Shown here piece by piece: positions 15,848-22,281 of a DNA stretch of 29,199 nucleotides. Source of the stretch: Eshraghiella sp045124255. GTDB taxonomy: Bacteria; Bacillota; Clostridia; Lachnospirales; Lachnospiraceae. The position numbers were made by a program, and so were the translations under genes. Position 1 is the stretch's first letter. Each line of letters opens with the position of its first letter. The stretch spans positions 1 to 29,199 of the forward strand of contig JBGVLM010000052.1 of assembly GCA_045124255.1 (NCBI GenBank). The letters run 5' to 3'. Under the pieces are notes generated by a model. It did no database searches. It saw nothing but the letters and a program-made list of their open reading frames with translations, and was not told where the DNA came from.

Positions 15848-16495
15848 ATGGAAGAACGTTTTATTACCCAAATGACAGAAATCATTGGAAATCTTGATGA
15901 ATCACAGTTGAAGGTTGAGAAACATACCTTTGACGTTATTAATTCATCAGACACATCTCTCAACCTTGTAAAAGAAGGTATAACAAGCATTGAAGAGGTG
16001 GTAGGTCAGATTAATGACCTTAATCAGCTGGTTGAGCAGTCAACAGAGAACATTAAGAAGCTTGAACAGCTTTCCAAATTAATTGAGGATTTTGCAACAT
16101 CAATTTCTAAGATTGCATCTAAGACCAATATGCTTTCACTTAATGCTTCAATTGAAGCAGCAAGAGCAGGTGAGCAGGGAAGAGGCTTCGCAGTTGTTGC
16201 CAAGCAGGTTGGAGAACTTGCAGCACAGTCAACCAAATCCTCAAAGGATATTTCCGATACCGTTCGTGAGGTACAGGGATTTGTTGAGACAATGGTTGAT
16301 TCAATGAATGATATTCATAAGATGTCGGTTAAGCAGCATGATAAGGCTTCTGAGATTAGCACACTTCTTAATAAGGTGCTTGAAGCTGCAAAAGTTGCTA
16401 ATGATGAGTCAAGAGGAATGGAGCACGAAATTGCATATCAGAGAGATATTACAGACAGTGCAAAAGCAACTCTTGATAAATATTCAGATTTATAA
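15848..16495 (+). CDS. Soluble chemoreceptor signalling domain protein
   Basis: A 215-aa protein consisting almost only of the cytoplasmic signalling coiled coil of methyl-accepting chemotaxis proteins. The hairpin tip is intact at about 90-125, with SLNASIEAARAGEQGRGFAV as the core contact site for CheA/CheW. It has no transmembrane helix, no HAMP domain and no recognisable sensor; the first 45 residues are a short helical lead. AGAGGAGG precedes the ATG at 15848, 14 nt after radA, so it may be read through from there. It could be a cytoplasmic receptor, or a coiled-coil protein recruited to another job. No che or flagellar genes are in the window. Confidence 0.85.
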   Translation: MEERFITQMTEIIGNLDESQLKVEKHTFDVINSSDTSLNLVKEGITSIEEVVGQINDLNQLVEQSTENIKKLEQLSKLIEDFATSISKIASKTNMLSLNASIEAARAGEQGRGFAVVAKQVGELAAQSTKSSKDISDTVREVQGFVETMVDSMNDIHKMSVKQHDKASEISTLLNKVLEAAKVANDESRGMEHEIAYQRDITDSAKATLDKYSDL

Positions 16496-16536
16496 AATTT
16501 ATACTTGCAATTATTGTTGCCATGTGGTATAAATAA

Positions 16537-16562
16537 TATCGGCGGTTTTAAGACCGCCGATA
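16537..16562 (+). terminator. Perfect hairpin before tRNA-Trp
   Basis: TATCGGCGGT (16537-16546) pairs fully with ACCGCCGATA (16553-16562) around a 6-nt loop. There is no T run, so it may be a weak terminator, an mRNA 3' stabiliser or a processing signal. The tRNA starts 6 nt later. Confidence 0.5.
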
Positions 16563-16568
16563 ATGAAT

Positions 16569-16641
16569 AGGGGTATAGTTCAGCTGGTAGAGCGTTGGTC
16601 TCCAAAACCAAATGTCGTGGGTTCAAATCCTACTGCCCCTG
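16569..16641 (+). tRNA. tRNA-Trp (anticodon CCA)
   Basis: A 73-nt tRNA. The acceptor stem AGGGGTA pairs with TGCCCCT. The D arm is GTTC/GAGC, the anticodon arm TTGGT-CTCCAAA-ACCAA gives anticodon CCA, and the T arm is GTGGG-TTCAAAT-CCTAC. The discriminator is G (16641) and the 3' CCA is not encoded. It is the ligand expected for the Trp T-box 4.1 kb downstream. Confidence 0.95.
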
Positions 16642-16651
16642 CTATATTTTG

Positions 16652-16685
16652 TAAGCCTGAGTTGTTTGGACTCAGGCTTATTTAT
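16652..16685 (+). terminator. Terminator after tRNA-Trp
   Basis: TAAGCCTGAGT (16652-16662) pairs fully with ACTCAGGCTTA (16670-16680); a 7-nt loop and TTTAT follow. It ends the tRNA transcript. Confidence 0.8.
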
Positions 16686-16742
16686 ATTCTATAGGAAATT
16701 TCGTTAAAATTACCTATATAGATTTAAAAAGGAGATTGTCAG

Positions 16743-17243
16743 ATGAGAAGAGATTTATGTTATTATTTTGCGGCAGATGTTTGTTCTGTTTATAATGCCT
16801 ATCTTATGGCTGCCGGAAACCAGCAGTTCCGTAGGGAGTGCAGGCAGGAACCATATCATACATTGAGTTTTGGACTTAATTTTTCTATGAAGTACAATAT
16901 GAATGGCGGTTCCTGTACGATACATTTTATTCCTTACCAGAATGGAACTGCCGTCGATTTGAGATTCTCCATCGTTCAGCTGGCAGGAGCAAGATATGGA
17001 AAATATGCCAAAGACCTTACTAATACGGTTGTAAGCATTCTCAATATCCCGGCACGGGAGTTCAGACTTGATATAGAGGAATTTACAAAGGATTGTAATA
17101 AGGTTGTATTGCAGAGAATGCCTGTACAGGCAAATGTTCCTCCGAGTCCGATTGAACAAAGCAGATTCTGTTTTAATTGTGGAAAACAGATAGACGATAA
17201 TAATAATTTCTGCATTTATTGCGGAGCAAAGGTGGTAAAATAA
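16743..17243 (+). CDS. Zinc-ribbon protein of unknown function
   Basis: A 166-aa soluble protein with AAAAGGAG (16727-16734) before its ATG. The first 130 residues form a domain I do not recognise, with alternating beta strands and a helix. After a short Pro-rich linker a zinc ribbon closes the protein: Cys 143, 146, 157 and 160 (CFNCG and CIYCG), the layout of zinc-ribbon modules in many Bacillota proteins. It opens the accessory region; the sequence after it is decayed. The function cannot be inferred from context. Confidence 0.75.
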   Translation: MRRDLCYYFAADVCSVYNAYLMAAGNQQFRRECRQEPYHTLSFGLNFSMKYNMNGGSCTIHFIPYQNGTAVDLRFSIVQLAGARYGKYAKDLTNTVVSILNIPAREFRLDIEEFTKDCNKVVLQRMPVQANVPPSPIEQSRFCFNCGKQIDDNNNFCIYCGAKVVK

Positions 17244-17538
17244 TAAAAAGTAGCATATATGAAAAGTAACATCCTCTTAAATGCGAAGTAACAATACAAA
17301 TTGCATACAGAATGGTATAGCTGCTGTGGGAGGATTTGATATGGAATTAAAAGACAAGCTTAAGAAAGCCTTATAAATAGGGCACTTCAGAGGTTAGTTC
17401 AACTATATCTTTTTAATCAGTTACGGTAAAATTGGTGAAGAAAGGCACCAAAAAACTGAATATGAAACCAATAGTGGGTATGGACTACACCATCTTAAGC
17501 TTAGACTTCGATAAGAAGTAAAGTTTGGTCACTTGTAG
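17244..17538 (+). other. Decayed non-coding stretch upstream of cas1 remnant
   Basis: No complete gene is visible. An 11-codon frame (17341-17376, MELKDKLKKAL) has a good GGGAGG site and resembles the start of an XRE-type regulator cut short. A further stop-free stretch ends at the TAA near 17516 without clear similarity. A cas1 or cas9 part may be buried here beyond recognition. Confidence 0.4.
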
Positions 17539-17724
17539 GGGGAATGCCCGGAAGAAAGTGTATTACATAATGCTTGTATCGACGATGGAGTTAAGGTAAA
17601 TGTAATGTCAGCAATTGATATTATGGTGGAAAGTTTAAAGCGAATTATTTTAGATACTTCAACAGAAAAACTGAAGTTACCAATGATTCAGCCGATTGAA
17701 AGCATGGAGGGGATTACAGAATGA
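17539..17724 (+). pseudogene. cas1: 3' fragment of a cas1 gene
   Basis: After a TAG at 17536 the frame encodes about 61 residues. The tail includes CIDDGVKVNVMSAIDIMVES, then EKLKLPMIQPIESM, similar in pattern to the C-terminus of type II Cas1 integrases (CxxDG, then AxDIxVES, then KLKLP). Its TGA overlaps the next ATG as ATGA, exactly as in cas1-cas2 operons. The catalytic Glu/His/Asp part, some 230 residues, is absent or unrecognisable upstream. Identification rests on the C-terminal pattern together with the cas2 neighbour, not on a search. Confidence 0.6.
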
Positions 17725-18026
17725 GATTATTTGTTATTCTTAGTCCAACAGAGAGATGGGGAACTAAAACAGAGTATACAAGGCTTAGAAAGTTCTTACA
17801 TAAAGATGGTTATTTGCGAATTGCACCGGAAGTGTATATGCGGATAGTGCAAAATAGGAAAGCATCCGAAAAACATTACAGATGAATAGAAGAATACGCA
17901 CCTAAAACCGGAACAGTAAGATTTTTGCGTTTGACAGAGAATCAATATAATAATATATACATGGTGACAGGTGAAGCAGATTATCAGGAAAAAGTAGTTG
18001 GTGCAAACAGTCATATTATGTTATAA
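17721..18026 (+). pseudogene. cas2: cas2 interrupted by an in-frame stop
   Basis: The frame from ATG 17721 to TAA 18026 is 102 codons, the usual Cas2 length, but codon 55 is TGA (17883-17885). The first part reads MRLFVILSPTERWGTKTEY, then RLRKFLHKDGYL, then PEVYMRIV. After the stop it continues EYAPKTGTVRFLRLTENQY and IYMVTGE. This is the type II Cas2 pattern (RKFRKFL.., SVY.., KGxVxxLTxTExQ). The usual acidic residue of the MFD(L/M)P strand is replaced by SP, so the nuclease site looks changed as well. One C-to-T change (CGA to TGA) would explain the stop. With the broken cas1, the adaptation module cannot work as it stands. Confidence 0.75.
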
Positions 18027-18092
18027 TACGGCTTGTAACAGATTACTTATCTATATTGGGGGAGTTAATAAAACTTTGCACTAAATATAGTG

Positions 18093-18128
18093 GTTGAATG
18101 ACCCGTCAAAAATGGTGCATCGTTCAAC
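18093..18128 (+). repeat. 36-nt palindromic CRISPR-repeat-like element, copy 1
   Basis: Exactly 36 nt, beginning GTTGAATGACCC and ending GCATCGTTCAAC. The ends form a 9-bp stem (GTTGAATGA with TCGTTCAAC, one G-T pair). It lies 66 nt after the cas2 remnant, where a leader-proximal repeat is expected. No second repeat follows at spacer distance. Copy 2 is at 19588. Confidence 0.7.
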
Positions 18129-18220
18129 TTAAATTAAACGGAACGGTCAGAAATTATTTAAGTACGATTCTTGAAAAACTTGAACTGAGGGACAGAACGC
18201 AGTTGCGGTGTGTTTTTATA

Positions 18221-18249
18221 TTGAATGAATATCTGCCGGGTGTTATAAT
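18221..18249 (+). promoter_or_regulatory. Strong promoter before the small membrane genes
   Basis: TTGAAT (18221-18226), a 17-nt spacer and TATAAT (18244-18249), preceded by TG one base upstream (extended -10). The start would be near 18256, about 30 nt before the ATG at 18287. The stretch 18129-18220 holds no gene I can see. Confidence 0.65.
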
Positions 18250-18286
18250 ATTTATATATAATTATGAATATATGGGAGGGTTATTT

Positions 18287-18607
18287 ATGGACGGATCTAA
18301 ATCAAATGGGTTTTCAATTTCCTCAATGGCGTGCGGAATAGTCAGTGTTGTATTTCCGGGTGCATTGGGTATATTGTTGGGAATAGTGGCATTGGTAATG
18401 CGGGCTGTTTACAAAAACAGAAATGGGGGTAATGACAATTCGGAAACGAAAGCAGGCTTTATAACGGGTATTATAGGAATTATTTTGAGTGTGGTGGTTT
18501 TTATAATGATAATTGTATTGGCTTGCGTCGGCGCTAATTTGTTATTTAATTTTTTAAAAGACGAAAAATTGCTTCCGGAAATTTTTTATCTTAAATCAGC
18601 AATATAG
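18287..18607 (+). CDS. Small DUF4190-like membrane protein
   Basis: A 106-aa protein from ATG 18287, after GGGAGGG (18274-18280). The longer frame beginning at 18098 starts inside the 36-nt repeat and has no ribosome site. Two hydrophobic segments, about 12-39 (ISSMACGIVSVVFPGALGIL and onward) and 57-88 (GFITGIIGIILSVVVFIMII), flank a short Asn/Gly-rich polar loop. This arrangement resembles DUF4190-type proteins, which often accompany zinc-ribbon proteins; such a protein lies at 16743. The role is unknown. Confidence 0.7.
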   Translation: MDGSKSNGFSISSMACGIVSVVFPGALGILLGIVALVMRAVYKNRNGGNDNSETKAGFITGIIGIILSVVVFIMIIVLACVGANLLFNFLKDEKLLPEIFYLKSAI

Positions 18608-18662
18608 TGGTTATAAATTGAACCGCTATATTATATCAGAAGTGTCTGGGGAGGCAGTAGGA

Positions 18663-19295
18663 TTGGGAAAAAGGGTAAATATTGCATATCTTTTAACTTA
18701 TATATTGGTAGGTGTAATGTTGTTTTTTTCTGTAATACTAACTTCCATTGTTGGGGCTGTAAGCAATAACGACTTGGTTTTTATTCCAATATTTTTAATT
18801 TCCGTGCTTATGGTACTATGGTTTGCGCTTGTTCCAATTATTGCACCATCGGTCTTTAGAAATACTGCATACAAAAAACTTGCAGCGAATGGTTTTAAAA
18901 TGGAAAAGGTTTACAAAAATTATACGTATTCTTTGCTGATAGATATCAGTGGGGGAAAGGCAGCCATAATCTATTCATTTAATCCGGCCGCTCCCTATTT
19001 ATTTTCAGCAAAAAGAATCCAAAAGATTTGGATTTATGAAGATATATGTCAGTGGAATCAGTATGTTGGTACGGTTGGAGTGCGGTTTATTGTTGATAAT
19101 AGGGAAGAAAAGTTTGATACCTATAATCAAAGAAAAGGAAAATCAAGTGCAAAGGTGTATCTTCCACCAAATCATCCAAACATAATTGCAGCAAGACAAA
19201 ATGCACATAATATTGCCTGCGAGTTAGACATGGCATGGAGGAATGCTCCAAGTCCTATGGTAAATCAGATGAATAGAATGAACAATTTTAGGTAA
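18663..19295 (+). CDS. Two-helix membrane protein of unknown function
   Basis: About 210 aa from TTG 18663, chosen because GGGGAGG (18648-18654) lies 8 nt before it; a TTG at 18618 extends the frame by 15 codons but has no site. Two membrane segments lie near residues 7-33 and 38-62, followed by a soluble domain of about 145 aa ending in a Met/Asn-rich tail (MVNQMNRMNNFR). No known motif is recognised. It follows the DUF4190-like gene by 55 nt and probably shares its promoter. Confidence 0.6.
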   Translation: MGKRVNIAYLLTYILVGVMLFFSVILTSIVGAVSNNDLVFIPIFLISVLMVLWFALVPIIAPSVFRNTAYKKLAANGFKMEKVYKNYTYSLLIDISGGKAAIIYSFNPAAPYLFSAKRIQKIWIYEDICQWNQYVGTVGVRFIVDNREEKFDTYNQRKGKSSAKVYLPPNHPNIIAARQNAHNIACELDMAWRNAPSPMVNQMNRMNNFR

Positions 19296-19355
19296 TAAGA
19301 ATACAATAACCGGAAATAATACAGGATATTTTTTGTAAAAACTGCTTTGTGCAGA

Positions 19356-19587
19356 TTAGTATTTAATTACTTCTTTTACACCTTCGTCGACATACATAGT
19401 GTATTCTCCGTGTGCATTGTCAGCGTGATAAAGAGTGAAACCATCGGTACTAACTTCATTAATCGACTGTGCGGCTTTGCCCATTGGAAGAACTGCGCCC
19501 TTGCGGATGAAAATAAGTACTTCATTAAGCGCCACATCCACATGATGATGTCCTGCACTCATAGGGACAACATCCTTATCATCCAGA
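19356..19587 (-). pseudogene. C-terminal remnant of a GH31-type glycosidase
   Basis: Read on the minus strand, about 76 codons encode STLDDKDVVPMSAGHHHVDV, then EVLIFIRKGAVLPMG, then YHADNAHGEYTMYVDEGVKE and a stop. 'IFIRKGAVLPMG' is the pattern of the C-terminal beta domain of GH31 alpha-glucosidases and xylosidases. The rest of the gene, some 600 residues, is missing: the fragment is cut exactly at the 36-nt repeat (19588). It is the only minus-strand coding sequence I can support, and it must have arrived by rearrangement. Confidence 0.65.
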
Positions 19588-19623
19588 GTTGAATGACCCG
19601 TTAAAAATGGTACATCGTTCAAC
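19588..19623 (+). repeat. 36-nt palindromic CRISPR-repeat-like element, copy 2
   Basis: It differs from copy 1 at two positions (CCGTT for CCGTC, and GGTACATC for GGTGCATC), in the same orientation and with the same 36-nt length. It sits between the reversed glycosidase tail and a frame that lacks a proper start, so it marks a junction. Confidence 0.7.
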
Positions 19624-19627
19624 TGAA

Positions 19628-19978
19628 ATGGCAGCAGGACCGGACTGGGCAGATAATAAATGCATACATACTAAGGATTATGAATACCGTAGCGTATATG
19701 ACGGTGACAAAAAGGTTGCGTTAATATATACTATGAAGGGAAAGGACTGCTATTATAATATCATTACAAAGGTTTCATATATCTGCGAAGGTTCTGTATA
19801 TTTTTATCCGGAATACTTTATGATGTTTGATTCCGTAAATGTAAATGGCAGGGAATATCCTGTAACATTAAATTCTTATTTTGTTACTGAGGAAGAATTT
19901 GATACATTTTCAATTGGTGATGTGGTTCTTACAATTGAAGAGAGGTGTTGGCTATGCATAAGGAATTTACCCGTATAA
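19628..19978 (+). CDS. Probable 5'-truncated gene of unknown function
   Basis: The open frame continues into the 36-nt repeat upstream. The first ATG outside it (19628) has no ribosome site, so the natural N-terminus was probably lost at the repeat junction. From 19628 the product is 116 aa: an acidic, aromatic-rich segment (YEYRSVYDGDKKVALIYTMK, then EGSVYFYPEYFMMFDS) with no signal peptide or helix. It overlaps the next gene by 25 bp, so it was once the upstream partner of that hydrolase. It may be a pseudogene. Confidence 0.45.
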   Translation: MAAGPDWADNKCIHTKDYEYRSVYDGDKKVALIYTMKGKDCYYNIITKVSYICEGSVYFYPEYFMMFDSVNVNGREYPVTLNSYFVTEEEFDTFSIGDVVLTIEERCWLCIRNLPV

Positions 19979-20712
19979 ATGACAAAAGTGAATATGCTGT
20001 TTTGTTTGTACACGGAATAGTCGGCACACCGCGCCATTTTAAGGATTTTATTCCTATGGTTCCTAAAGACTGGTCTGTATACAATATACTTTTGGACGGA
20101 CATGGCGGACGGGTTGAAGCCTTCAGCCGCAGCTCCATGAAGAAATGGAAGGCACAGGTCAATAATAAGCTTTCGGAATTATCACGAAATCATAACAGGA
20201 TAATTGTAGTGGCTCATTCAATGGGAAGCCTGATTGCAATGCAGGCATTTGAAGAGTTCTCTGACAGAATAGAGGCAATGTTTTTTCTGCAGTCTCCGAT
20301 AAAATTAGTTGTTAAACCAAGGTTAATCGGTATTCTTTTTAGGGTTCTGTATGACAACATTAAACCGGGTGATGTGGTGGCAAGGGCTGCAAGTGATGCC
20401 TACAGTATTGAACGTGACAAATGTCTGTGGAAATATTTTGGCTGGATTCCGCGTTTTATGGAGCTGTTTAGAGAGATTCCGAGAACCAGAAGAGTTATAG
20501 GAGGTATTGGTGTACCCGTATATGTATTTCAGTCTGCGAAGGATGAAATGGTAAGCGTAACGGGAATAAAATATTTTCAGGCGAATCCGGATTTTCATGT
20601 AGAGATGCTGGAGAATTCAACACATTTTTATTATGCGGAAAAAGATTATGAGATTATGCTTAGGAAATTCAGGGAGTTAATCGGCATTTCCTTGACAAAT
20701 AACGGCTTATGA
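19954..20712 (+). CDS. Alpha/beta hydrolase (esterase or lipase-like)
   Basis: A 252-aa cytoplasmic hydrolase. The ATG at 19954 follows AGAGGTG (19941-19947); a GTG at 19945 overlaps that site and is rejected. VLFVHGIVGTPRHF (17-30) is the oxyanion-hole strand. VVAHSMGS carries the nucleophile Ser 89, an Asp near 196 (SAKDEM) and a His near 223 (NSTHFYY) complete the triad. The form resembles monoacylglycerol lipases and carboxylesterases of Bacillota. The substrate cannot be told. The next promoter begins inside its last codons. Confidence 0.85.
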   Translation: MHKEFTRINDKSEYAVLFVHGIVGTPRHFKDFIPMVPKDWSVYNILLDGHGGRVEAFSRSSMKKWKAQVNNKLSELSRNHNRIIVVAHSMGSLIAMQAFEEFSDRIEAMFFLQSPIKLVVKPRLIGILFRVLYDNIKPGDVVARAASDAYSIERDKCLWKYFGWIPRFMELFREIPRTRRVIGGIGVPVYVFQSAKDEMVSVTGIKYFQANPDFHVEMLENSTHFYYAEKDYEIMLRKFRELIGISLTNNGL

Positions 20713-20720
20713 GTTAGAAT
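20692..20720 (+). promoter_or_regulatory. Promoter of the trp T-box transcript
   Basis: TTGACA (20692-20697), a 17-nt spacer and TAGAAT (20715-20720): a consensus -35 and near-consensus -10. The -35 lies within the 3' end of the hydrolase gene, and the stop codon (20710-20712) falls in the spacer. Confidence 0.75.
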
Positions 20721-20732
20721 TAACAAGATTAA

Positions 20733-21029
20733 ACCGTTGATGCGGAGATAACGTTGATTATGATAGCACAGAGAGTCCGGGGGGCTGAGAGCCGGATGTA
20801 ACACAGATTTTCAAATGGACCGCGGAGGGCATAGTCAAAGGTATGGATTATGCGTATTAAGTATATGCATCATACTGAGTATTCTATGACGTTGGGCAAG
20901 CGTTAATTGGCATGGATATGTTAGTATTCAGTAGAGAGCGTAGTTATGACTACGAAGCAAGGTGGTATCGCGGATAACATTAATTATTCGTCCTTGACAG
21001 ATGATATATTATTCTGTCAGGGATTTTTT
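20733..21029 (+). promoter_or_regulatory. T-box leader specific for tRNA-Trp
   Basis: A 5' leader that senses uncharged tRNA. Stem I closes through GCGG (20742-20745) and CCGC (20820-20823), with an apical GGGCTGAGAGCC-type element near 20780. TGG (20816-20818), followed by A on the 3' side of the stem, is the expected specifier codon for Trp. The T-box sequence AAGGTGGTATCGCGG (20959-20973) is the antiterminator, and the terminator at 20991-21029 is the alternative fold. When tRNA-Trp is uncharged, trpB and the downstream genes should be transcribed. The whole gap 20713-21090 is this leader plus the ribosome-site region. Confidence 0.9.
20991..21029 (+). terminator. T-box terminator
   Basis: TCCTTGACAGA (20991-21001) pairs with TCTGTCAGGGA (21013-21023), 11 bp with one G-T pair, followed by six T (21024-21029). 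It is the default fold when charged tRNA is plentiful. Confidence 0.9.
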
Positions 21030-21090
21030 GTTTACCGGGGAAATCCACGGAAACACTATAAAAATTTCGACAGAGAAAGGTAGGATTAAA

Positions 21091-22281
21091 ATGGCAGATA
21101 AAAAGGGACGTTACGGAATTCATGGCGGACAGTACATTCCTGAAATACTTATGAATGCAATTGTAGAATTGGAAAAAGCATACGAGTATTATAAAAATGA
21201 TGAGGAATTTAACAGGGAGCTGACGGACCTTCTCAATGATTATGCAGGAAGACCTTCACGTTTATATTATGCGGCGAAGATGACTGAGGATTTGGGCGGA
21301 GCAAAGATTTACCTTAAGAGAGAGGATTTGAATCATACAGGAGCACATAAGATTAATAATGTTCTCGGTCAGGCTCTTTTGGCCAAGAAAATGGGTAAGA
21401 CCAGACTTATTGCTGAGACCGGGGCAGGTCAGCATGGTGTGGCTACAGCTACGGCAGCGGCACTTATGAATATGGAATGTGTTGTTTTCATGGGTGAGGA
21501 GGATATTAAGCGTCAGGCACTCAACGTATATAAGATGAAATTGCTCGGTGCAGAGGTTGTGTCCGTTACAAGCGGCACAGCAACGCTTAAGGACGCTGTT
21601 TCCGAGGCAATGAATGAATGGTCAAAGAGAATTACGGATACTCATTACTGCCTGGGTTCTTCGGTAGGACCACATCCGTTTCCAATGATTGTAAGAGATT
21701 TTCAGGCTGTAATATCTAAAGAGATTAAAGAACAGATTCTTGAAAAAGAAAACCGTCTTCCGGATGCGGTTATTGCATGTGTCGGCGGCGGCTCCAATGC
21801 GATAGGAACATTCCATCACTTTATCGGCGATAAGGACGTTAAACTGTATGGCTGCGAGGCAGCAGGCAGGGGAATTGATACATTTGAAACTGCTGCAACC
21901 ATTAATACAGGAAGCGTTGGTATTTTCCATGGAATGAAATCATATTTCTGTCAAAATGAATTTGGACAGATTGCGCCTGTTTATTCTATTTCTGCAGGGC
22001 TTGATTATCCGGGAATCGGACCTGAGCATGCTAATCTGCATGATACGGGAAGAGCTACATATGTGCCTGTAACTGATGATGAGGCAGTTGAGGCGTTTGA
22101 ATATCTTTCAAGAATGGAAGGAATTATTCCTGCAATCGAATCATCACATGCAATTGCTTTTGCAAGAAAGCTTGCTCCTACAATGAGCAAAGATGAGATT
22201 ATTGTAGTGACGATTTCAGGACGCGGTGATAAGGATTGTGCAGCAATTGCAAGATATAGAGGAGAAGAGGTTTATGAGTAG
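21091..22281 (+). CDS. trpB: Tryptophan synthase beta subunit
   Basis: TrpB makes tryptophan from indole and serine with PLP. The ATG at 21091 follows AAAGGTAGG; the longer frame from 21001 lies within the T-box terminator and is rejected. The product is 396 aa, TrpB1 length. HTGAHKINN carries the PLP lysine (Lys 87), ETGAGQHG the catalytic Glu 109 and the GGGSNAIG loop (232-239) binds the PLP phosphate. All key residues are present. trpA overlaps it by 8 bp. No trpE, trpD, trpC or trpF is in the window, which together with the odd TrpA raises the possibility of indole salvage. Confidence 0.95.
   Translation: MADKKGRYGIHGGQYIPEILMNAIVELEKAYEYYKNDEEFNRELTDLLNDYAGRPSRLYYAAKMTEDLGGAKIYLKREDLNHTGAHKINNVLGQALLAKKMGKTRLIAETGAGQHGVATATAAALMNMECVVFMGEEDIKRQALNVYKMKLLGAEVVSVTSGTATLKDAVSEAMNEWSKRITDTHYCLGSSVGPHPFPMIVRDFQAVISKEIKEQILEKENRLPDAVIACVGGGSNAIGTFHHFIGDKDVKLYGCEAAGRGIDTFETAATINTGSVGIFHGMKSYFCQNEFGQIAPVYSISAGLDYPGIGPEHANLHDTGRATYVPVTDDEAVEAFEYLSRMEGIIPAIESSHAIAFARKLAPTMSKDEIIVVTISGRGDKDCAAIARYRGEEVYE

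Noticed and set aside
16967..16982. A third partial copy of the 36-nt repeat (CATCGTTCAGC)
   Set aside because: Only about ten bases match, it lies within an intact coding sequence and the palindromic partner half is missing.
17883..17885. TGA in cas2 read through as selenocysteine or tryptophan
   Set aside because: No SECIS-like hairpin is obvious after it, the neighbours use TGA as a normal stop (purM, cas1 remnant), and cas1 beside it is also broken, so decay is simpler.
18098..18286. N-terminal extension of the DUF4190-like protein from 18098
   Set aside because: It starts inside the 36-nt repeat, has no ribosome site, and lies upstream of a strong promoter and a better start at 18287.
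19347..19592. Plus-strand 81-codon frame (Cys/His-rich)
   Set aside because: It is the complement of the GH31-type tail, whose minus-strand translation shows a real family pattern.
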